This document shows, one piece after another, positions 13,632-19,593 of a DNA stretch of 19,593 bases. The stretch is taken from the NCBI GenBank assembly GCA_018399455.1, contig JAGYOT010000002.1:1-19593 (forward strand). The letters run 5' to 3'. The translations under genes were made by a program, and so were the position numbers. Every line of letters begins with the position of its first letter. Within the stretch, counting starts at the first letter, position 1. Origin of the DNA: Desulfobacterales bacterium. Its GTDB lineage: Bacteria; Desulfobacterota; Desulfobacteria; Desulfobacterales; Desulfosalsimonadaceae. The notes beneath the pieces were generated by a model, which saw only the letters and a list, made by a program, of their open reading frames with translations, did not search any database and had not been told where the DNA came from.

Positions 13632-13976
13632 ATGGCTCGACTTATTGATGGCGTAAGCAACGTCAAAACCCTGAAGCACACTCATGACGCGGCGGTGGAA
13701 GCCGGCGACGTGATCGTGGAAGCCGGCATCGTGCTGGTGGCGGTGAACGACGCCGACGCCGACGAAGAGAACGTCTGGGCCTTCGCGGGCCGCATGGCGT
13801 TTGATAAGGCCACCGGCGTGGGCACGGACATTTCCGCCCCGACCCTGGTCTACTATGACAGCGGCGCCGAAGTGGCCACGGACGAAGATTCGGGTAATTA
13901 CAGCCTGGGTCTGTGCATTGAAGACGCCGAGACCACCGACGATGAGGTCATCGTGGAGGTCAACCAGGCCTGGTAA
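13632..13976 (+). CDS. Capsid decoration protein (DUF2190-like)
   Basis: A 114-aa, beta-rich, acidic protein directly before the major capsid gene. The pattern (GDVIVEAGIVLVAVNDADADEE, then AFDKATG and a late GLCIEDAETTDDEVIVEVNQ) fits the DUF2190 group. These are often mislabelled as recombinases, but their position and fold indicate head-stabilising decoration proteins. The ATG at 13632 has AAAGGAG upstream. Assigned by pattern and position. Confidence 0.65.
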   Translation: MARLIDGVSNVKTLKHTHDAAVEAGDVIVEAGIVLVAVNDADADEENVWAFAGRMAFDKATGVGTDISAPTLVYYDSGAEVATDEDSGNYSLGLCIEDAETTDDEVIVEVNQAW

Positions 13977-14038
13977 GACCGGAAGATTACGGCCGCCGGC
14001 TGAGTGACGGTTTATACGATTAAAACAAGGAGATCAAA

Positions 14039-14998
14039 ATGAAGATTTTCGGCAAAAAATTCATTGACTGGAAACGCATCCAGGATGTGCCGCCGGCCGA
14101 GCGCAAGGCCAAAATCATCGGCGCGGTGGCTCACGCCTTAAAACAGATCAATGATCTGCCCCACAGCAACGTGAAATATGCCGGGGCGGATGATTCTCTG
14201 ACCGGCTCGGACAATCCCATCGCCCTGCGAATGTCAGACACCATCAAAACTCCGGACCGGGGTTATGAGGCGCTGTTCCGGGAAGTGGACATGCGCCAGG
14301 CCACCTCCAAGTCCTTTGACGTGCTGGATGTTTCCGGCGGGGTGACCTTTTACCAGCAGAAACCGGGCGAGCGGGCTAAGCTGTCCACCCTGCCCACCGC
14401 GGCCAAGACGGCCGTGTCCATGCTGCGGTTTACCGGCGGGTTTGCCATCCTGGATGACTGGCTGCGGTTCAACGAGTATTACAAGATCGATGAGCTGACC
14501 AGCGACACCGTCATGCGGTGGTACAACCAGAAGGCCACCCTGATGTACGGGCTGATCACTGCCCTGGGTTCCGGCATCAACCAGGCTTTTGACACTGATG
14601 ACGTGACCACCATCAACAAAGCCTGCGCCAATATCATGGTCAACCTGGAAGCAGCCGGGTACCCGCTGGACGAAAACCCGTCCTTTTACATCGTGGCCCA
14701 TCCGCTGTTGCGAATGCGGCTGATGAAAGCGCTGGCCTCGGTTTTCATCAATCCCAACACCAACAACAACGAGATCGTCTGGCCGATTGCCGGCATGGTG
14801 TCCACCACCAAGATCGCCTCGACCAGTTATTATGTCTGCCTGCCGGGCCGGAAGAACCAGAAGGGCGAATGGGAAGACCTGACCGCCCGGCCGGCTCAGC
14901 GAGATGAACTGGTGCTGGGCGCGGACCACGTCTGGACCGGCGCTTATAACGGCGTCATCGGCGAGTCCAAGCAGTGGCGACGGTGCGCCCTGAGCTAA
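14039..14998 (+). CDS. Major capsid protein
   Basis: A 319-aa protein placed after protease, scaffold and decoration genes, where siphophages of this layout keep the shell protein. Segments such as DVSGGVTFYQQKPGERAKL, FTGGFAILDDWLRFNEYYKI and PSFYIVAHPLLRMRLMKALA are like those of Mu-gpT/HK97-fold capsid proteins. No early propeptide cut can be read with certainty. AAGGAG stands before the ATG at 14039. It builds the icosahedral shell by hundreds of copies, so strong translation is expected. Confidence 0.85.
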   Translation: MKIFGKKFIDWKRIQDVPPAERKAKIIGAVAHALKQINDLPHSNVKYAGADDSLTGSDNPIALRMSDTIKTPDRGYEALFREVDMRQATSKSFDVLDVSGGVTFYQQKPGERAKLSTLPTAAKTAVSMLRFTGGFAILDDWLRFNEYYKIDELTSDTVMRWYNQKATLMYGLITALGSGINQAFDTDDVTTINKACANIMVNLEAAGYPLDENPSFYIVAHPLLRMRLMKALASVFINPNTNNNEIVWPIAGMVSTTKIASTSYYVCLPGRKNQKGEWEDLTARPAQRDELVLGADHVWTGAYNGVIGESKQWRRCALS

Positions 14999-15027
14999 TA
15001 ATCCGAGAATCGGGTTGAGGGGATGAG

Positions 15028-15456
15028 ATGACGGTAACCGCGACAGATATCACGGCCATGGGCTTTTCCGGGACTATGTTCGGCCTGTCCGAGGCCGACC
15101 TGATCAGCCGCATTGAGGATGTCATCGCGGAGCAGTCCGACCTGGTGGAGCTGCGGGTGGGCGAAACAGCCTTTGGCCTGGCGGCCAACCAGACCCCCCT
15201 GGACCGGGCGGTGAAACTGTTTTCGGCGGCGGAAATGGCCCGGGCCAGAATTACCCAACTGGCCGGTAATATCGTCACCAACAGCGCCGAAGGAGCCGAG
15301 CGGAACCACATGAAGGACAATATTACCGCCTGGGAGAAAAAGGCGGAATACTGGCTGGCCAAGGTGTCCGACGGAGCCCTGGCCGATGCCGGTGGTTTTG
15401 CCAGCGGCTGCACGGTGTCTGAATCCGATAACCTCCGGGAAATACCAGAATCGTAA
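15028..15456 (+). CDS. Head-tail connector (gp6-like)
   Basis: A 142-aa, mostly helical protein directly after the capsid gene. Its beginning (ATDITAMGFSG...LSEADLISRIEDVIAEQSD) and the helix DRAVKLFSAAEMARARITQL resemble DNA-packaging adaptor proteins that form the ring below the portal. The ATG at 15028 follows GAGGGG; an upstream ATG at 15023 stops after two codons. Position and helical build support the call; the sequence match is weak. Confidence 0.6.
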   Translation: MTVTATDITAMGFSGTMFGLSEADLISRIEDVIAEQSDLVELRVGETAFGLAANQTPLDRAVKLFSAAEMARARITQLAGNIVTNSAEGAERNHMKDNITAWEKKAEYWLAKVSDGALADAGGFASGCTVSESDNLREIPES

Positions 15457-15472
15457 GGCGCGGGAGCGGCTC

Positions 15473-15919
15473 ATGCTGATTATGAAAGTGGACACGCTGA
15501 ATCAGAAGGTGTTGTTTCAGCGGTTGCGATCAGCGCCGGACCGGGTCAGAAACGCCCTGGCCACGGCCATGGAAAAGATCGGCCGGGGGGTGTTTCGGTC
15601 GGCCTTCGACTGGCTGTCCGGATCCCGGGCCGACACCGGGGGCTTTCCGGTGCCGGTACGAACCGGCCATCTGCGGCGGATGTTAGACTGGCTGGCACCC
15701 GGCCAGTCCCGGTCCGCCGGCGGCAGCACCATCACGGCCGGTCCCCTGGAGTCGGTGGTCTATAACACGGCCGCTTATGCCGAGTCCATTGCCAAAGGGG
15801 GGGGGTCCTCAGCCAAGTTCGGGGACCGGGATTTTCTGGCCCAGGCCCTGGAGGAATTTAACGCCGGGGACGGCATCGCCCGGGCGATTGACGATGAGCT
15901 GGAACGGGAGCTGGCATGA
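15473..15919 (+). CDS. HK97 gp10-like neck/tail-completion protein
   Basis: A 148-aa protein. The start at 15473 is preferred to a longer frame from 15386 because GGGAG stands 6 nt before it and the longer start would sit deep in the connector gene. The core RTGHLRRMLDW, YNTAAYAESIAKGGG and DRDFLAQALEEF follows the HK97 gp10 pattern (a TGxLRxS-like strand, then an AxYAxxxExG-like strand, then a final helix with a Phe-Leu-x-x-Ala-Leu motif). It would join head and tail. It overlaps the next gene by 4 nt. Confidence 0.7.
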   Translation: MLIMKVDTLNQKVLFQRLRSAPDRVRNALATAMEKIGRGVFRSAFDWLSGSRADTGGFPVPVRTGHLRRMLDWLAPGQSRSAGGSTITAGPLESVVYNTAAYAESIAKGGGSSAKFGDRDFLAQALEEFNAGDGIARAIDDELERELA

Positions 15920-16368
15920 GCACCACCACTTTTCTGGATGTACTGGATAAAATCAAGACCCTGCTGGAGAACGATTCGGCGCTGGCGGCCTTCTGCCTGG
16001 AAAAATGGGAACAGGGCCTGACCGTTGACATCGGTTTTCGGCATCGCCGGGAAATCGCGTTTACCGAGCTGCCCCTGGTGCTGGTAACCCGGCCCCAGGT
16101 TGCCAAGCGCTCCCGCCACCGGCACGGCCGGGAAGCCACCCACACGGCCCGCCTGTATGCCGGTTTTCAGAACCCGGATTTTTCCGCGGGCACGCGGGAG
16201 CTGATCGAGTTTGAAGAAAAGATCGAGGACGCCCTGACCAACGGTAACCCCTTCCGGGATCTGTGCCTGGAGGCGGCCGTGGGTGATTCGGTCAACGATG
16301 AGGGGGCCCAGCCCCCGGCATTTTTTCTGGTGATGCAGGTGGATTTCCTGTATCGCCGCAACGTCTGA
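15916..16368 (+). CDS. Tail terminator-type protein
   Basis: A 150-aa protein between the neck gene and the tail tube, the usual place for the tail terminator that caps the finished tube. The strands LPLVLVTRPQV, HTARLYAGFQNPD and FFLVMQVDFLYRR with helices between them fit the alpha/beta fold of that group. The start overlaps the previous stop (ATGA). Position is the main support. Confidence 0.55.
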   Translation: MSTTTFLDVLDKIKTLLENDSALAAFCLEKWEQGLTVDIGFRHRREIAFTELPLVLVTRPQVAKRSRHRHGREATHTARLYAGFQNPDFSAGTRELIEFEEKIEDALTNGNPFRDLCLEAAVGDSVNDEGAQPPAFFLVMQVDFLYRRNV

Positions 16369-16384
16369 AAAAGGAGACAGAGTC

Positions 16385-17368
16385 ATGGGTGAGAATTTAA
16401 CCTCTTCAGCGGATAATATCCGCTATAACGGCACCGGCCGGGCCTACGCCGGGGATGTCGGCGGGGCGTCGTTCGCCGACCTGGGCGAACTGGACGGCTT
16501 TAATTTCAATCTGGAAGTAAGCAAGGAGCAGCTCAAGACCACCCGGACGGCGGATCGCAGTGTGATCCTGGAAGCCGAATCCGAGCGGGCTTCGAACCTG
16601 TCTTTCGGCTTGCGGGAACAGACCGAGCAGAACGTGCTGCTGGCCCTGCTGGGGTCCTCGGTGGTGTCTGACGACCAGGTCGCCGGTACCGTGGAAGCCG
16701 AAGAGGTGACCCTGGTGTCTGATGAATACGTGGACCTGGGGCACATGGACGTGTTCGTCACCAAGCTGTCCGGCACCATCACCGGCTCGGTTGATCCGGG
16801 TGATACCGTTACCGGGGCGGATTCCGAAGTCACCGGCACGGTGGCCTGGAGTGAGGCCGGTTTGGTGGAACTGGTCGACGTGACCGGGACTTTTTCCTCG
16901 GGAGAAAAGGTTGAGGTGGATATCGACAACTACATCACCATCTCCGGCATTGAAATTGCCGAGGACGTGGTGGTGGTGGATGCCGACGTGGACAGCGCCA
17001 CCCCGACCACCCGCTACGAGCAGGGGACCGACTATTCCCTGGATCCGGATTACGGATATCTGCGGATGCTGTCGACCGGGTCGCTGACCAGCCCGGGCTA
17101 CGTGTCGTATGATTACAGCGCCCTGACCCGCAACTATATCCACGCCATGTCCGCCTCGTCCCAGGAAAAGAAGGTTATTTTCGTGACGGACGCTGATGAT
17201 TCCGGGTTGCGGTACCGGTACACCTTTCACAAAGTCAACCTGACCATGTCCGGGGATAACGCCCTGATCGGCGACGGCGCCGGGGTCCTGCCCATGGAAG
17301 GGACGGTACTCAAGGACACCAGCCAGGCCAGCGGCCAGGAATACTACAAAGTGGAGATCATGTCCTGA
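16385..17368 (+). CDS. Major tail tube protein with inserted domain
   Basis: A 327-aa protein that forms the hexameric rings of the long tail. AAGGAG lies before the ATG at 16385. The N-terminus (YNGTGRAYAGDVGGASFADLG) and the strand-rich C-terminal third (ADDSGLRYRYTFHKVNLTMS) are tube-like. At about 127-180 a repeat-like beta segment (SGTITGSVDPGDTVTGADSE, then EVTGTVAWSEAG) breaks the fold, an extra domain of the kind displayed on the outside of some tails. It overlaps the next gene by one base (TGATG). Confidence 0.75.
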   Translation: MGENLTSSADNIRYNGTGRAYAGDVGGASFADLGELDGFNFNLEVSKEQLKTTRTADRSVILEAESERASNLSFGLREQTEQNVLLALLGSSVVSDDQVAGTVEAEEVTLVSDEYVDLGHMDVFVTKLSGTITGSVDPGDTVTGADSEVTGTVAWSEAGLVELVDVTGTFSSGEKVEVDIDNYITISGIEIAEDVVVVDADVDSATPTTRYEQGTDYSLDPDYGYLRMLSTGSLTSPGYVSYDYSALTRNYIHAMSASSQEKKVIFVTDADDSGLRYRYTFHKVNLTMSGDNALIGDGAGVLPMEGTVLKDTSQASGQEYYKVEIMS

Positions 17369-17706
17369 TGAGACAATCCAAAACCATCACCATTGATGAC
17401 GATCGCATCACCGTCTTTGAGGTCATTGTGGAGGACCTGCTGGCGGTGATCGAATCGTCCAACGAGGAGCTCCGCGAGCGGGTGGATGAGTTGCTGCCCA
17501 AGTGTAGCGACCTGCCGCTTTCCCGCATGAAGAAAATGGCGCCGTCCGAGCTGAACCAGGTCTGGGAGGCCTTCCGGGAAGTAAACAGTGTTTTTTTTTC
17601 CACGATCGACAAGCTGGGGATCATGGGGACGATAATTCCGGAAATCAAAAAGGCCGTGGTCGCGGAGATGCAAGCGGAGCTACAAAAAGGCCCCGCGAAC
17701 GACTGA
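17368..17706 (+). CDS. Tail assembly chaperone, short form
   Basis: A 112-aa helical, acidic protein between tube and tape measure, the fixed position of the tail assembly chaperone (lambda gpG) that coats the tape measure during tail assembly. Segments such as FEVIVEDLLAVIESS and MAPSELNQVWEAFREVN are like those of these chaperones. Nine T (17591-17599) lie in the frame as GTT TTT TTT TCC, a canonical slippery heptamer, and a second A-run (CAA AAA) is near the stop. The -1 frame stays open to 17894. Confidence 0.7.
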   Translation: MRQSKTITIDDDRITVFEVIVEDLLAVIESSNEELRERVDELLPKCSDLPLSRMKKMAPSELNQVWEAFREVNSVFFSTIDKLGIMGTIIPEIKKAVVAEMQAELQKGPAND

Positions 17707-17714
17707 ACCGGAAG

Positions 17715-17894
17715 ATGCTGACCGAGAGGTTGTGCCGCCTGATTGAACGGGGGCATGTCCAGGCCCCGCGATACGGTCTGTCTTTTTTTCTCCGGGCCTT
17801 TGAAGAGTCGGAAAAAATCCAGATAGAACAGGGCCGGCTGCTGCGCTTTTTGATCTGGTCTGATGAGGAAACCCTGAAGTCCGCCGGACTTTGA
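17715..17894 (+). CDS. Second part of the tail assembly chaperone (59 aa, or -1 frameshift extension)
   Basis: A short frame with an ATG at 17715 encodes 59 aa (begins MLTERLCRLIERGH, ends EETLKSAGL). There is no good ribosome site before it. The same frame is -1 to the chaperone and open back to 17508, so it may be reached by ribosomal frameshifting, as lambda gpGT. Both readings end at 17894. The frameshift product would be about 175 aa. Confidence 0.6.
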   Translation: MLTERLCRLIERGHVQAPRYGLSFFLRAFEESEKIQIEQGRLLRFLIWSDEETLKSAGL

Positions 17895-17908
17895 AATGAG
17901 AGATATCC

Positions 17909-19593
17909 ATGGCCGAAACCCGTTACGATATTATCCTGTCCGCGGTGGACAAGGGCGTCAAGGCGGCCTTCCGTGGGGTTAAAGAGGGGGCTAACCGGGG
18001 CCAGAAGTCCGTCAGCGCGTTTAACAAGGTCATGGCCCGCAGCCAGAAAGTGACCTCCAACCTGGCCGGCCAGGTCAAGGGCCTGATCGCCGCTTATGCC
18101 GGCTGGCGCTCTATTTCCTGGATAACCAATATCCTGCAGGAGGCCGACCAGGCCGCCTTTAATTTATCCACGTCCGTTCAGGCCGCCAACCGGGAGTTTG
18201 ACAACACCGGTTCCATGGCGGACTGGGAAGATACCATCAAGCGGTTGTCCGACCGCATGATGGTATATTCCGAAACCGCCCTGAAAAACGCCACCTCCCG
18301 CACCATCGACATGACCAAGCGCCTGGGCCTGGAGAAGGACCAGATGGAAGAGCTGATCGCCCGGGCGGGTGACCTGGGCGCCGGCAAGGTGTCTCTGGAA
18401 GGGGCCATTGAAAGGGTTTCCGCGGCCATGCGGGGGGAGGCCGAATCCGCCGAATATCTGGGCCTGACCCTGAACGAAAATTACGTCAAGGCGCAGTATG
18501 AGGCGAACAACGCCACTGACCAGGCATGGGAAAGCCTATCCGACGTGCAGAAAGCCCAGGCCCGGTTCCAAGTTTTTTTGAAGCAGACCGCCGAGATGCA
18601 GGGGCGGGCGGCGGAATCCGCCAAAACCTTTGCCGGCGCCCTGGCCTTGGTGAAAAAGGAAATAATTGATTCGGTAGCAGAGAACAAAGACGCGGTGGCG
18701 GCCATGAACGACCTGGCCGAGACCCTCCGGGAAAACTCAGCGGAGATCGGCCAACTGGTGGCGTGGGTAGTGACGGCCATGGCGAAAATCACGGAATGGG
18801 TCGTTAAGCTGAAAGAGGTCATTGTGGTGCTGGGGGGCACAGCCGGGGTGTGGTGGGCTGTTGCCAAGGTGAAAAAGGCCATAGACGCCTTGAAAGCGGC
18901 CCAAATAGCTTTGATGGGCACCAGCCTTTTGTCGTGGTTGGGGAAAATGCGTGTAGAAATGATAGCCGCCGAAGCGGCCTTTAAGGCCGGTACGGCATCT
19001 GCGATTGCTTTTTGGGCGGCTGCGACGGCCGGGGTGGCCATACTAATAACATTGCTTGCCAAAATAGGCATGGCGGGGTGGGAGGCGAAAAAAGCCTGGG
19101 ACGAGGCCAATGCCGCCTCTGAGCGAGCCTTAAACACTCTTTCCGAAGTACAGAAAAAATATGCCGATTTTAAAAATATTCAGATCATCCCGGAGAACTT
19201 AAAAAATCTTGGCCAGGATGAGCTGGAAGAGCTCAACAAGAAGCTATACAAGGCCCGGTCTTATCATCTGGCGCTGAAAACCGAGCTGGAAGAGCGGGGC
19301 CGGAAGAAAAACATCTTCGGCAACCTGACTGAAGACGCCAAGAAAGCGCAGAAGCAGTTGCCGGAGGTGGAAAAGCGGCTGGGAGAAATCCGGGGCTGGA
19401 TCCAGCAGATCGAAAACCAGGACGGGTTTGAAAAGCCCCAGGGCGACATCGAGGCCACGGAGAAAGAACTGGAGGCTTTTAAGAATTCGGCCAAGGCGGC
19501 TTATTCTGAGGCGGAAAAGGCCGCGGAAAAATACGGCAACAAGATCAAGAGTTTAAATCAATCCATTGTTGACCGGGAGCTGTCTCTGGAAAG
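17909..19593 (+). CDS. Tape measure protein, N-terminal part
   Basis: The frame runs out of the window, so at least 561 residues are present. Tape measure proteins set tail length and are later ejected to help DNA cross the cell envelope. The start (MAETRYDIILSAVDKGVKAA) and long alpha-helical, Ala/Lys/Glu-rich sequence are typical. Hydrophobic segments at about 304-320 (VIVVLGGTAGVWWAVAKV) and 360-391 could insert into the membrane at infection. The ATG at 17909 has only a weak GAGAGA ribosome site. The second hydrophobic block uses codons such as ATA more than its neighbours do. Confidence 0.85.
   Translation, partial: MAETRYDIILSAVDKGVKAAFRGVKEGANRGQKSVSAFNKVMARSQKVTSNLAGQVKGLIAAYAGWRSISWITNILQEADQAAFNLSTSVQAANREFDNTGSMADWEDTIKRLSDRMMVYSETALKNATSRTIDMTKRLGLEKDQMEELIARAGDLGAGKVSLEGAIERVSAAMRGEAESAEYLGLTLNENYVKAQYEANNATDQAWESLSDVQKAQARFQVFLKQTAEMQGRAAESAKTFAGALALVKKEIIDSVAENKDAVAAMNDLAETLRENSAEIGQLVAWVVTAMAKITEWVVKLKEVIVVLGGTAGVWWAVAKVKKAIDALKAAQIALMGTSLLSWLGKMRVEMIAAEAAFKAGTASAIAFWAAATAGVAILITLLAKIGMAGWEAKKAWDEANAASERALNTLSEVQKKYADFKNIQIIPENLKNLGQDELEELNKKLYKARSYHLALKTELEERGRKKNIFGNLTEDAKKAQKQLPEVEKRLGEIRGWIQQIENQDGFEKPQGDIEATEKELEAFKNSAKAAYSEAEKAAEKYGNKIKSLNQSIVDRELSLE

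Noticed and set aside
15386..15472. Longer start for the gp10-like protein
   Set aside because: It lies inside the connector gene without a ribosome site; the start at 15473 has GGGAG at good distance.

Overview
The window is the inside of a temperate tailed-phage genome (prophage or free phage), of the siphovirus type. It has replication, integration and regulatory genes on the left and a nearly complete packaging, head and tail module on the right. No host gene, tRNA or rRNA is visible. The GC-rich coding sequence, strong Shine-Dalgarno sites and a Mor-type activator suggest a Gram-negative host. A Desulfobacterota-like host is only a guess from general resemblance.

Left part (1-4933, + strand): the C-terminal two-thirds of a primase/helicase-type protein whose start lies outside the window; a 0.9 kb non-coding stretch with an iteron-like repeat family (core AGGGTGT/ACACCCT) and then a strongly G-over-C skewed tract; a tyrosine integrase; an overlapping Mor-family transcription activator; and a ParB/Srx-domain protein.

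Middle (4895-7336): a four-gene operon on the opposite strand (312, 119, 165 and 108 aa), three of unknown function and one DUF488-like. It has its own consensus sigma70 promoter (TTGACA, 16 nt, TATAAT), a strong hairpin just past its end, and a rho-independent terminator on the other strand close to its start. This looks like a moron: an accessory unit expressed on its own from a lysogen. It is the best candidate here for an undescribed system.

Right part (7337-19593, + strand): small and large terminase, a portal fused to a MuF domain, a 64-aa acidic/basic protein, a prohead protease with a nested in-frame scaffold, a decoration protein, the major capsid protein, head-tail connector, neck/tail-completion and tail-terminator candidates, the tail tube protein with an inserted domain, a tail assembly chaperone with a probable -1 frameshift extension, and the start of the tape measure protein. 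Most junctions are 1-17 nt overlaps or short gaps with good ribosome binding sites.

Two nearly identical 35-bp elements carrying a dyad (outer GACA/TGTC, inner CTG/CAG) sit before the terminase operon and before the head operon. They are the natural candidates for sites where the Mor-like protein switches on late transcription. All functions are read from sequence patterns; no database search was run.
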